Shown here: positions 17,901 to 26,900 of the stretch, piece by piece
Position numbering within the stretch: the first letter of the stretch is position 1
How the letters are laid out: every line of letters starts with the position of its first letter
NCBI GenBank assembly: GCA_903922075.1
Contig: CAIXSK010000062.1
Location: 1 to 47,212, forward strand
Length of the DNA: 47,212 nt
DNA from: an uncultured beta proteobacterium
GTDB taxonomy: Bacteria; Pseudomonadota; Gammaproteobacteria; Burkholderiales; Rhodocyclaceae
Direction: 5' to 3'
Notes under the pieces: generated by a model
The model's input: only the letters and a program-made list of their open reading frames with translations
Database searches by the model: none
What the model was told of the DNA's origin: nothing
Position numbers and translations under genes: made by a program

Positions 17901-18105
17901 CGCCAATTCGCCAGACCTGTCACAGGCAATCCTGCACGCCATCATGGATGCGCTGGATGCGCATACGGCGATGAGCAGCCAGGCGCTGAATTCGCAGCGG
18001 ATTCAGGATGGGTTGAAGGATACTTTGTTAGGGCCGGCGCAGTTGTACGAAACCTTGCGTGCCCGGTCACAAGCGCTGTCCGCTGAAAAGTATTCGAGAA
18101 TGTAG
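14983..18105 (+). CDS. hsdR: Type I restriction endonuclease/translocase subunit HsdR
   Basis: This 1040-aa protein starts at the ATG at 14983 (overlapping the hsdS TGA by one base; GGAGG at 14971-14975); the TTG one codon earlier is a less likely start. The N-terminal nuclease domain shows the PD-ExK strand VDLVLFVNGVAVATAELKSD. The motor has Walker A QHSAGSGKTNSIAW (near residue 307), DEAH-like VIADEAHSSQTG, motif III TYLAFTATPKQKT, and a late RLNRAHPGKDTTYILDF. The C-terminal helical region binds HsdM. It translocates DNA and cuts at a distance from unmethylated sites. The operon ends here, convergent with trfA 27 bp further on. Confidence 0.96.
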   Translation: MPALHQEIHFEAAICTHLGQHGWLYAEGDAAHYDRQNALFLPDLLTWVETTQPEAWQALTKTHGAILRKVLAERVRKCLNEQGTLEVLRRGVEMVGLNKPLSLVQFKPALGLNPAIQAAYEANRLRVVRQVHHSLNNANEAVDLVLFVNGVAVATAELKSDFTQSVSDAVDQYRFDRHPQPKCGHVEPLLAFPGGALVHFAVSQSEVMMSTKLAGTSTVFLPFNRGNAGGAGNAPNPFGFATHYLWEEVWQRDSWLEILGRYLIGKRNDKKQLTGLIFPRYHQLDATRKLVADVLEQGPGERYLIQHSAGSGKTNSIAWSAHFLADLHDAAHQKVFDSVLVVSDRTVLDAQLQEAIFDFQRTTGVVATITDEHGSKSGQLGQALKDGKKIIVCTIQTFPFALEAVQKLAATEGKRFAVIADEAHSSQTGEAAAKLKQLLSAEELQELADGGEVDTETVLAAQMAAKASQEKNITYLAFTATPKQKTLELFGRKNADGLPEPFHVYSMRQAIEEGFILDVLKNYTTYKMAFKLAHNGEEYDEQQVEKSEALKGIMHWVRLHPYNISQKVQTVVEHFRENVQPLLNGQAKAMVVVSSRKEAVRWQKAISAYIAKQQYKLGVLVAFSGEINDPDSYPEPVSEHSKLLNSGLKGDIREAFKGPDYHLLLVANKFQTGFDQPLLCGMYVDKRLAGIQAVQTLSRLNRAHPGKDTTYILDFVNEPQDVLAAFKTYYETAELEANTDPHLVLDLRAKLDATGYYDGFEVDRVAEAETNPKATQAQLSAAIAPVADRLLKRYKAAQHDKAIAEANHDEKAAQAAKDIMAALTLFKGDMGAFNRLYAFLSQIFDYGNTDIEKRYLFFKRLIPLLDFGRERETVDLSKVTLTHHTLKNKGQQTLDLKQGEAQKLPPMTETGSGTLHDKEKAFLDEIIQKVNGLFEGELSDNDQLVYVNGVLKGKLLENETLVQQAANNTKEQFANSPDLSQAILHAIMDALDAHTAMSSQALNSQRIQDGLKDTLLGPAQLYETLRARSQALSAEKYSRM

Positions 18106-18132
18106 CTTGAGTCTGTAGGCTGATTCTGCCAA

Positions 18133-19227
18133 TTAACAAGCAATTGGTATCCCTGCCGACGATTCCGATAGGACCGTCTTCCATCTCAAAAGCTCGACGG
18201 TGAGGTGTGTATCGGTGAGCTCAAATGCCGACACCCTCACGTCGCCTGAGACGTCATCACGCTGTAGCCGCTCCAAGGAGCGCTTCAGCCGTCGGCGAAA
18301 CTCGCGGAGTTCGCAGACCACACCGCTCCACTTGAAAAGGTCTTCAATTTTCACTGGGTATGGCTTGGCGTGCGTGCTGTAGTAGCTCGCCAGCCACGCC
18401 GGCAGGCCTGAGTATTCGTGCAGCGCGGTGTTGCTGACCGTACTCCAGGCCTCTGGCCCAAAAAGCCTGGCCATGGAGTCCAGAACGCGAAAGGAAATGA
18501 GGTCGCTGCCCTTCAACAATCGCTCCGGCGTATCTCGGCCTTGGTAGCCGTCATCGAATAAGACATCCAATAAGCGCGGCATCGGGATGTCCACGCGTTT
18601 CACCCGGATGCGCAGGTGGGCGGCATTGAGCCGAATGAGACTGTCACGGATGGCCCTGTGCGTGTTGGCGCAGTAGGTCACATTTAGGTCCCGCGCCAGT
18701 TGCCAGAAGGTCACGCTAACCCACCGCAACTCCCCACCTGGACAGAGGGGCCGCTCGTCACGGTAGTAGTTCAGACAGGCAGCAAAAACACGTCGGTCGT
18801 AATCACCCAGAGGGTGCCCCGTCAGTGTCAGGGACGTATCGCCCTGTACGCTTATCTCGACGTTCATCAGCGGCTTGTCGGTCACCTCGGAAGCTCCGAA
18901 CAAAGATGAGCGCAGCAAGGTATTCGGGATTCCCACCGTCGCTTCCCGCCAAGTAGGCAGGTAAACATCGTCGCCGCGCCGAACTGCCCGACGCTGCCGG
19001 GCCTGCCGCATCTCAGTGACTGAAGCGTTGTCGGGTAGCACCAGGACGGGTTCCTCCTCGGCAGCCATCTGCCGTAGCTGACTGCGTGCAACCGATTCGA
19101 GCGTTGCGGCTGCTGCATAGCTAAGGTCCTGGGTAAATATGTCCGTTGCGGTTTCAGCAGCGCGTCGCGCTGCCGCAGCTTGTGCCTGAAGCTCAGCAAT
19201 CTGCTCAGCGCTGCGCCGCTTGGCCAT
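18133..19227 (-). CDS. trfA: TrfA-family plasmid replication initiator
   Basis: This 364-aa protein resembles the IncP initiator TrfA over its C-terminal two thirds: DDVYLPTWREATVGIPNTLLRSSLFG, then HPLGDYDRRVFAACLNYYRDE, a winged-helix-like SVTFWQLARDLNVTYCANTHRAIRDSLIRL, and KPYPVKIEDLFKWSG. TrfA binds iterons at oriV and loads host helicase. The N-terminal 70 residues are an Ala/Glu-rich helix. The ATG at 19227 (MAKRRSAEQ) has AGGAG 7 nt upstream; the extension to 19320 overlaps the upstream gene. Translation is probably coupled, as the RHH gene ends 23 nt inside trfA. An initiator inside a transposon suggests captured plasmid DNA, or a gene kept as decoy or helper; the function here is unknown. 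Confidence 0.88.
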   Translation of the reverse strand: MAKRRSAEQIAELQAQAAAARRAAETATDIFTQDLSYAAAATLESVARSQLRQMAAEEEPVLVLPDNASVTEMRQARQRRAVRRGDDVYLPTWREATVGIPNTLLRSSLFGASEVTDKPLMNVEISVQGDTSLTLTGHPLGDYDRRVFAACLNYYRDERPLCPGGELRWVSVTFWQLARDLNVTYCANTHRAIRDSLIRLNAAHLRIRVKRVDIPMPRLLDVLFDDGYQGRDTPERLLKGSDLISFRVLDSMARLFGPEAWSTVSNTALHEYSGLPAWLASYYSTHAKPYPVKIEDLFKWSGVVCELREFRRRLKRSLERLQRDDVSGDVRVSAFELTDTHLTVELLRWKTVLSESSAGIPIAC

Positions 19228-19411
19228 GTCGGGCTCCTGATGCGCGTTCAACGTAGGCGGCCAAGAGACCGCGAAGAACGACCGATGCACAGAGGCCTTG
19301 CACCGCGCAAAGCGAGGCAAATTCGTTCTTCAGGTCATCCGGAACCCAGACTTTCATCTGGACCGAGCCGGCACGATGCCGGTCGCCAGGTTTTTCGATT
19401 TTGGTTTTCAT
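19205..19411 (-). CDS. Small ribbon-helix-helix-type DNA-binding protein upstream of trfA
   Basis: This 68-aa protein starts MKTKIEKPGDRHRAGS. The segment VQMKVWVPDDLKNEFASLCAVQGLCASVVLRGLLAAYVE has the beta strand followed by two helices typical of CopG/Arc-like regulators. The ATG at 19411 has GGAGAAG 5 nt upstream. It overlaps trfA by 23 nt, so it is very likely its co-transcribed regulator, as copy-control proteins are on plasmids. Two short palindromes just upstream of its start are good operator candidates. Family assignment is by pattern only. Confidence 0.7.
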   Translation of the reverse strand: MKTKIEKPGDRHRAGSVQMKVWVPDDLKNEFASLCAVQGLCASVVLRGLLAAYVERASGARHGQAAQR

Positions 19412-19424
19412 GTGTCTTCTCCAC

Positions 19425-19444
19425 TGGGACCCAATGGGGCCCCA
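19425..19444. promoter_or_regulatory. Tandem short palindromes upstream of the RHH-trfA operon
   Basis: TGGGACCCA (19425-19433) and TGGGGCCCCA (19435-19444) are two near-identical palindromes in tandem, about one helical turn apart, 14 nt upstream of the RHH start. RHH proteins typically bind such repeated short palindromes cooperatively, so autoregulation is likely. Confidence 0.5.
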
Positions 19445-20200
19445 CATGAATCGGTATAGCGCGCTGGAGAGGCATGACGAACGACAGAACTTACCCAGAA
19501 TGGGTTCAACGCTGCCTGAAAACACGTTTTACTTGGCGTCGAAACACACGCTGCTTGTCGTGGCCCCACATTTCGCTTGGCCTCAAAACACGCCATGGCG
19601 CCCCCGCCAACAAAATCTCCCCAGCCGGCAAGGCGTTTTCAGGGGTATCCACCCCCGTAATCCTTAATCCTTTAATCACCCACCCCCGCCAGCATCTCTC
19701 TGGGTGTGCGCCTCACAACGTCGCAAAGCAGCGTGAACGTCAGGACCTTGAACATGGGTTCAACGTCTTTCCGGTGAGCAACCCGCTTCTGGCAACCAGG
19801 TGGCTGGTCAGGTCGCTCGTCAGTGGGCAGCGCTTACTCTAACTGGCAAGGCTCATTGGTATGCCGTCAGACAACAGCCCTGGCAGCCCTCATGCAGCCT
19901 GTGGAATGCGATGCCAGTTCCCTCGACTGAGACCATCAGCCAAGTAGAACGTAGCCAACGCCGATGACGATAAATTCCATACCGCCAAGGTTGGCACGCA
20001 AACCACATACCCTGCGCAACGCGTCAGGAGCGATGCCGACATGAGTATCGTTGCGTCTCGCTTCACTGGAGCGTAGCAGGCTTAACCGATGGGTTCGCAG
20101 TAGCAACACCTCAATGCCTTGGTTAAGCCATGCCCGGAAAGGACATCTACTCGCATTGGCCCACCAGTTCCCCGCTTTTCATGGGTGATACGATTACTGC
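19445..20200. other. Noncoding region next to trfA, candidate replication-origin remnant
   Basis: These 756 bp hold no convincing gene; the listed ORFs have no ribosome-binding site or recognisable product. CCTGAAAAC followed by A/G-C occurs at 19515-19526 and inverted at about 19631-19642, with related AAACACACG and CAAAACACG copies near 19541-19592 next to CTTGGC. A TTAATCCTTTAATC AT-rich spot lies near 19663. A 9-bp inverted repeat GGCTTAACC/GGTTAAGCC (20079-20087 and 20121-20129) is further down. Clean IncP-type 17-bp iterons are not seen, so an active origin is not shown. Confidence 0.3.
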
Positions 20201-22540
20201 ATGCAAGATACCTTGACTGCCCTTCAAAACGAGAACGCTCGCCTGATTGCCTTGCTCGAGGAACATGGTATCGAATGGCGCTTGCCTCAACCTCCAACAG
20301 CCACTGTGCCAGTCATTGAACCGGTTCTGCTGTCGACAGCAGAAAAAGTAGCGCTTTTCCGTGCTCTGTTTCGAGGCAGGACCGATGTTTATCCCGTTCG
20401 CTGGGAAAGCAAAACGACAGGAAAGGCGGGTTACTCGCCTGCCTGCGCCAATGAGTGGCGCTCAGGTATCTGCATCAAGCCGCGCGGAAAGTGTTCGGAC
20501 TGCGGGCAGCGGCTCTTGCTGCCGCTCACCGATTCGGTCCTTTATGACCATTTGGCCGGCGAACATACGGTCGGTGTCTATCCCTTGCTTGAAGACGATA
20601 CTTGCCACTTCCTGGCTGTCGATTTTGACAAGCAGGATTGGCGGGAGGATGCGCAGGCGTTTGCGCAGTCATGTCGAGCGCTTGGGGTGCCTGCTGCCTT
20701 GGAGATTTCCCGCTCCGGCAATGGTGCTCATGCCTGGATGTTTTTCGAGCACAAGGTCGATGCCAGGGATGCCAGGCGTCTGGGGAGTGCGCTCATCAGC
20801 CATACCTGTGCGCGTACCAAGCAATTACAACTGGAATCCTACGACCGTCTGTTTCCCAACCAGGACACCATGCCCAGGGGCGGTTTCGGCAACCTGATTG
20901 CGTTGCCGCTCCAGAAGCATGCCCGGGAAAAAGGAGGCAGTGTTTTCGTGGATGACGACCTTCAGGTTTACGCAGACCAATGGGCCTTCTTGGCATCGGT
21001 GAAGCGGATGAAGGTCGCAGATATGGAAGCAGTTATTTTCCAGGCCACGGGGAGTTCTCACCCCCTCGATGTGACGTTTATCGAGGAAGAAGATAACGAA
21101 ACACCGTGGAGGCGACCGCCGGCGGCGAGCAAAAAATTGGCTGGCATCATGCCCAAGCAGCTGCGTATAACGCTCGCCAATCAGCTCTACTTCGAGAAAG
21201 AGGCCATGCCACAAATCCTGGCCAACCGCCTCATTCGCTTGGCGGCCTTCCAGAATCCTGAGTTCTATAAGGCCCAGGCGATGCGTTTTCCGGTATGGGA
21301 TACACCTCGGGTCATCGGCTGCGCGGAGAACTATCCTCAGCATATCGCCTTGCCCCGTGGCTGCCTGGATGCCGTGCTCGAACTTTTGTCAGCGAACAGC
21401 ATCGAGCCAATCCTCGTTGACGAGCGTTTTTCGGGGGAGCCAATCGAAGCGCATTTTGAGGGATTGCTGCGTATCGACCAGGAAGCGGCTGTATCCGCCA
21501 TGATGCACCAGGAGGTTGGTGTCCTATGCGCGCCAACGGCCTTTGGCAAGACAGTAACGGCAGCGGCCATGATTGCCAGGCGAGGCATCAATACCCTTAT
21601 CCTGGTTCATCGGACCGAGTTATTGAAACAGTGGCAGGAACGGCTGAAAGCCCTTCTGGGCCTTGGCAAGGAAACGCTAGGTACCGTCGGGGGCGGCAAG
21701 TCGAAGGCCACTGGAAAAATCGACATTGCCGTCATGCAATCTCTCTCACGCAAGGGTGAGGTTAATCCCATTGTCGAGAACTACGGGCAAATCATTGTCG
21801 ATGAGTGTCACCATATCGGTGCTATTTCGTTTGATGCGCTATTGAGGCGGGCCAGGGCCAAGTACGTCCTTGGCCTGACCGCAACGCCAATACGCCGTGA
21901 TGGACAACATCCCATCATCTTCATGCAATGCGGACCGGTCCGGTACAAGGCGGAGCGACCGGCGACGGCGCCGCATCGACTGGAAGTGCATCCCCGGAAT
22001 CGTTTTCAGGGAATTGAGTTGCCGCCTGAGGCAGCCATTCAAGACGTGTTCCGGTACTTGGCAGCAGATACCAAGAGGACACGGGAAATTGCCCAGGAGG
22101 TCATCGACAACTTCAGGGCTGGCAGGAAAATTCTTGTGCTCACCGAGCGCACTGACCACCTCGATGAGCTGGAAAAAGCGCTTCTGCCAGAGATTCCCCA
22201 GCTTTTTCTGCTGCACGGCCGAATGTCGCGCAAGCAGCGTAACGCCATCACCGTGGATTTGGATGCCTTGCCACCTGATGTGCCCCGCGTACTTCTTGCC
22301 ACAGGTAAATTGGTGGGGGAGGGGTTTGACCACCCAGCCCTGGACACCTTGATACTCGCTATGCCCGTTTCCTGGAAAGGAACCTTGCAGCAATACGCGG
22401 GGCGCCTGCACCGCGAGCACAGCACGAAGTCGGACGTACGTGTCATCGATTTTGTGGACGCCAGCCACCCTGCGCTCAATCGGATGTGGGAGAAACGGCT
22501 CCGTGGCTACCGGGCGATGGGGTACGGCGTGGTTACCTAA
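20201..22540 (+). CDS. TOTE-type archaeo-eukaryotic primase fused to SF2 helicase
   Basis: This 779-aa protein opens with a short coiled coil (LTALQNENARLIALLEEHGIEW). A primase-polymerase domain of the TOTE conflict-system type follows: CSDCGQRLLLPLTDSVLYDHLAGEHTVGVYPLL (zinc-like CxxC and lead-in), the metal-binding DxD in HFLAVDFDKQDW, and the SGNGAHAWMFF motif. The C-terminal half is a superfamily 2 helicase with Walker A APTAFGKTVTAA, DECH box IIVDECHHIGA, LTATPIRRDG, and motif VI QYAGRLHREH. It is full length and stands alone. The family is linked to mobile-element and phage conflict, with priming and unwinding as predicted activities. Next to trfA it might also serve replication. It has a weak ribosome-binding site and ends convergent to jetD. 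Confidence 0.88.
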   Translation: MQDTLTALQNENARLIALLEEHGIEWRLPQPPTATVPVIEPVLLSTAEKVALFRALFRGRTDVYPVRWESKTTGKAGYSPACANEWRSGICIKPRGKCSDCGQRLLLPLTDSVLYDHLAGEHTVGVYPLLEDDTCHFLAVDFDKQDWREDAQAFAQSCRALGVPAALEISRSGNGAHAWMFFEHKVDARDARRLGSALISHTCARTKQLQLESYDRLFPNQDTMPRGGFGNLIALPLQKHAREKGGSVFVDDDLQVYADQWAFLASVKRMKVADMEAVIFQATGSSHPLDVTFIEEEDNETPWRRPPAASKKLAGIMPKQLRITLANQLYFEKEAMPQILANRLIRLAAFQNPEFYKAQAMRFPVWDTPRVIGCAENYPQHIALPRGCLDAVLELLSANSIEPILVDERFSGEPIEAHFEGLLRIDQEAAVSAMMHQEVGVLCAPTAFGKTVTAAAMIARRGINTLILVHRTELLKQWQERLKALLGLGKETLGTVGGGKSKATGKIDIAVMQSLSRKGEVNPIVENYGQIIVDECHHIGAISFDALLRRARAKYVLGLTATPIRRDGQHPIIFMQCGPVRYKAERPATAPHRLEVHPRNRFQGIELPPEAAIQDVFRYLAADTKRTREIAQEVIDNFRAGRKILVLTERTDHLDELEKALLPEIPQLFLLHGRMSRKQRNAITVDLDALPPDVPRVLLATGKLVGEGFDHPALDTLILAMPVSWKGTLQQYAGRLHREHSTKSDVRVIDFVDASHPALNRMWEKRLRGYRAMGYGVVT

Positions 22541-22714
22541 CTACAAAGAGCGCCAGCGTTGCTACATTCCAATGATGAACGCCCATCCTCCGGGGTTAGA
22601 GCCCAACCATCTTCATAAGCGCATCTAACGCGCCGGGCATCGGGGAGAGCGGTTTATGTTGTTCTTCCCATTATGACGAATGCCAAGATGTTTTCGACCT
22701 TAATTGCACCAATG

Positions 22715-23935
22715 CTAACTCTGGCTGAACATGCCATTGAGAAGGAGGGGAACCCCTGAAAACACCTCGCTCTCAGCGATGCTTTTCATCGCCTCCGGCC
22801 AGCAAATCCGTTCTTGCTCAAGCCGGATGTTGTTATTCCACCTACCGGTGCGTAGTCCTTCAAAAGCATCCCGCTCAGTTGGCGTCAGTAGGGGGAGTTC
22901 AGTTTCAGAAGACGGGATGCTCTCTTCAACCCATAAGTCCTGGTAGGCCAGCAATGTAGCCGAATCCATCATGACCGACAGAAGATTGGGGAAGTAGCTT
23001 CGTGCTCGATTGAGGATGGCAAATCCGTGTGTGTCGATGTCACCCCAGTAAAGCATGGAACAATCCTGTAACCAGGTTAAGCCCGACAGCAGGCTCACCG
23101 CGTTACCAAGGCGCATGAACGCTACCGTGTCTGGAATGTCCGCTAGGGCCAACCCGGTTTCCAGGTTTTCAACAATGATGACGCGCTTGGGGGTGATGGC
23201 TAGCTCGCTTAACTCTGTCACAGGGGCTTCAATATCTCTCAGACCACCGAGCATGCTACGCAACTTCGGGCAAAGAATTCGGGCGCGTATTCTGGGCACG
23301 GGCCGTTTCAAACCACATATTGAGTAGAAGTCGGCCACATCATCGATGGCGCGAATACTTCTCAGCAGGTCGGTCACAACGCCAGCCCTCTTTTCAAGCC
23401 ATTTGGTATCAAGGCCGGCAACTGGCAGTTGTCGGGGAGCCAAGCCCGAGGAGGGATTTTTCTCCAACCAGTCGAGCATAGAAAACAGACGTGTGAAATC
23501 AGTATCGGCGTAATCGGCCAAAACACCGAAATGTCGTCCCAGGACAGTGTGGGCTGCCAGCTGTGGCCAGCGGTCTACAAAACGCTGGTAACGCTCAGCG
23601 GCTGTTCTCCAGCGCTTACCTTGACCAATGAATGATGCAACGTCACTGGGTGCGGCGATTTCCAAACTGGCCGGCAAATTTTGAGTACCCAAGCGGGACC
23701 ATTGTCGAGATACCCAAGTCAGCTTGGCTGGGCCGTGCCAGTCGCTCCAGGCTTCAACCCAATGCCTGACTCCGCCAATATCCTGAGTGGCATCGGTTTC
23801 TGTTGGGATGCCGAGATTGACGGTTATCGGCCATTGGCCTTCTCCTAACAACCAAGCTTTGTGCTGGTTGGTGTATCGGCGGGTAAGCCATTCGATGACA
23901 TCTTTAGGCAGCAGCAGCTTCTTGGCCATTGCCAT
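22715..23935 (-). CDS. jetD: Wadjet JetD, TOPRIM-domain plasmid-cleaving nuclease subunit
   Basis: This 406-aa protein has an N-terminal DUF3322 region (KKLLLPKDVIEWLTRRYTNQ) and a C-terminal DUF2220 TOPRIM nuclease: catalytic Glu in VIIVENLETGLALA and the acidic pair in MLYWGDIDTHGFAIL. In type I Wadjet JetD is the endonuclease that cuts closed circular DNA after the JetABC motor has extruded it. It overlaps the jetC 3' end by 32 nt and is last in the operon. All expected metal-binding residues are present. Confidence is high from both sequence pattern and operon order. Confidence 0.95.
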   Translation of the reverse strand: MAMAKKLLLPKDVIEWLTRRYTNQHKAWLLGEGQWPITVNLGIPTETDATQDIGGVRHWVEAWSDWHGPAKLTWVSRQWSRLGTQNLPASLEIAAPSDVASFIGQGKRWRTAAERYQRFVDRWPQLAAHTVLGRHFGVLADYADTDFTRLFSMLDWLEKNPSSGLAPRQLPVAGLDTKWLEKRAGVVTDLLRSIRAIDDVADFYSICGLKRPVPRIRARILCPKLRSMLGGLRDIEAPVTELSELAITPKRVIIVENLETGLALADIPDTVAFMRLGNAVSLLSGLTWLQDCSMLYWGDIDTHGFAILNRARSYFPNLLSVMMDSATLLAYQDLWVEESIPSSETELPLLTPTERDAFEGLRTGRWNNNIRLEQERICWPEAMKSIAESEVFSGVPLLLNGMFSQS

Positions 23936-26900
23936 CCTCCGGTTTCAACTTCAGGCGTTGGCTTTCTTCATCGTATTCAATCGGGATTGCAGCCGAGTAT
24001 TTCCGGTTCTTGATATGAATAAAGCAGGCACCGCCGATAAAGGGCTCGAGGGTCATCACCGATTTCAGCGGGGTGGCGACAATCATCTGGAAGCCGAAGG
24101 TCTTGAATATGTTCATCGCCATGGCGGTGAATTCGGCATCGGCTTTATCAAAGGCCTCATCCAGAACGACGGTTGAGAAGGTCGGCAATTCACGACCATG
24201 ACTGCCTAGTTGATAGCGCAGTGCTGCTGCCAGGCACGTCGCGGCCAATTTCTGGCGCTGGCCTCCTGACTTGCCTGCTCCACTGCGGTAGACCTCAATC
24301 TCGAGGCCGGAGGCATCAAGTTCTCGGGCAACAAATTCCACATGCTGTCGTACGTCGAGGACCAAAGCACGCCAGTTACGGTCGGCCGTTTCTTGGCTCG
24401 ATAGTTTCTTGACCAATTCATTGAGTACCGAGAAGCGAGACTCTGCCGCTTCCTTGTCCTGGCTAAAGGAGTGGCTCAGCGCATCCTTCAGGCTTTGTTT
24501 GAAGTCGAGAACATCTTTCAACATCCGGTCGTGTGTATCAATAACCAAATGGGTGCCGGGCCCGAATGGTGCGGTTTCCAGGCTTTCATTGACCACATCC
24601 ATACGGTCGCGGATGGCCTTTCGCTCCTGGTCGAGTTGGGTGGACAGGCGAGTCAGGTTTTGGTCGCTCTGCTCTTGCAATAGGCGCAGGAAGCGTTCCT
24701 CGAACTCTGGAAGCCCATCTTGTTCAAGGCGCCGCAGCTTGGCGAAGAAATCATCGGCACTGGCCATGGTGGGGTCGAGGCCGCCAGCCTCGGCTGGCCA
24801 GGTGGAAACAAACCGCTGGAAGCGCTCCTCAATAGCTCGGACATGGTTGTTAATTTGCTGGCCTAGGCCTTGGAGCTCTTTATTGATGCCTCTCACGACT
24901 TGCAGTGCGGCATTGGTCAAGTTTGTCAGGGTCAATGTGCTACTGGCTTCACCAAAGCGCTGATTGAGCGCTTCCATTTGTTGTGGGGCGATTGAGAATG
25001 CCAGAAGCTCAAACCGCAATGCGCCCATACTGATTTTGAGCTTTTCAAGCTCCGAACCTTTCGCAAGGAGGTTTGCTGCGTACGCATTTTGTTTGCGCTG
25101 CTCTGCGTCGTGTAGCTCAGCTTGCTTTTTGATTTGCTCGTCCAACGTAGCTAAGTCGGGATGTGCTTCGAGTTCCGTCCTGAGTTGTTCTTGCAGACTG
25201 GTGATGCGAGTCAGCATCGAGGCAACGTCCACCTCGCTCCATTGAAGATTGGCTAGGGTCTGACAGTGCAATAGCCGCTGCTCAGTCATTTCGCTGCGCG
25301 TTTGATGTGCTTCCAGCTCTTTGCGAAGCTTTTCGTGCTCAGTGGCCAATTCCAGGGCGCGACGTTCGTATAGCGTTCGTTTTGCCTTGTTGTCGAAACC
25401 CAGCACCCACTGGGTTTGGTCATCAATGCGGCGCCGGTCATCTTTCTCGTGGCGAATTGTGTTGTGCTTGACCTGTCCTTCTTTGGTGACGGCGCGTGTC
25501 GCATTGCGAAAAGCCTGAAGGCTGTCGACACACTCGTAGTTGAAGTGGGCTTTCAGCTCTTCACGCAGCCACTCCGTAAGTGGCCCGCGGGCAAATTTCA
25601 GTTTGCTGACGATTGAGTTCGCTCCAACCGTGCGCATCTCCGTGCTGCGTTCAATCACCCGCAAGTAAGTCAGTCGTTCCCCAATGTTTTGCTCATTGAG
25701 ATAAGCCGCGACAGCAGCGTAGTGCTTGTCCGGAACCAAGAGAGAGCGTGCAAATCCGCCGAGCACACGTTCAATAGCGCCTTGCCACTCATGCTCCTCC
25801 TCCTTCACCTCAATGAGTTCGCCCGCATAGGGCAGTTTTTCCTCGGGAATCTCCAAGGTTTTTGCCATGTGCTCCCGGATGCCCAGAAGGCGGGATGGGA
25901 TATTGGATGGATGCTTCTCCATCGCCGCAATTTCCTGGCGCGTCTCAGTAAAGTTACGTTCGCAAGTTTTGAGTTGGTCTCGCAGTTCAACGGTTTTCTC
26001 GAGCTGCTCTGCTCGCCTCTCCTTGGCGCCCAAAAGCTCTCGGCGAGCCTCATCGGCTCGTTCCGTGAATTCAGTGGCAGTGCTGGGATAGGGCCAACCG
26101 ATACCCTGGCAAGCGGTTTCCGCTTGGCTACGTTTACCGATGCGTGCATCGCGTTGCGACTCTGCTTCCTTGACGTCGCGACTTAATTGCTCGATGCGGC
26201 TACCGCCTGAATCAAGGCGCTTCTGTTGCAATCCCTGAAGGGTCTCAAATGCATTGCGTGTTGCACTCTCTTGCTCTTTTGCCTGGGCTTGCAGCCCCGC
26301 GATAGCCACTTCCTGCTCATGGATAGCAGTCGTCAAAAGGCGCTTTTTTTCTCGTTCTGAATAGGCATCGATGGCCAATGAGAGAGCTTCTAGCTCAGTT
26401 CTGGAGCGTTGGGTCGCTTCGAGCAGGAAGGATTCCGCTTGGGCGGGCTTGAGGGTTTCAATCTGCCGACGCGCTTCGACAACGGCTTTGTGCGCTTCAT
26501 TGAGTTCCTGGAACTGTGACACCAGGTTGTCGGCCAACTCGAACGTCTCGGGTGCGTCGAGCATGAAATCACGGAGGAAGGTATTGAGGTCTCCCAGATT
26601 CTTGGCGGATTGAGTCTTGTGCAGCAGGCGGAGCGCACGCTCGTTATCAATGTCGAGGAGTTGCCGAAAGCGTTCCTGATAGCTGCTGAATTCCTCCTTG
26701 ACCGTGGCATCAGGTAGGTCGAATTTGAAACGGCGTACCTCGAAATTGTGGTCCGCGAAAAACTGTAGTTCCCGAACGTCGAATGGGCGCTGGAGTATCA
26801 AATAGCGCTTGTGCACATCACCGAGTGAGCTACTCTTGCCGCGAATCCAAAAAACCTGGGCGAGAACAACGACACGCCCCGTTCCGTCGCGATAGGTCTC

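Noticed and set aside
19474-19842. 122-aa plus-strand ORF near trfA
   Set aside because: No ribosome-binding site, odd composition, lies in the repeat-bearing noncoding stretch.
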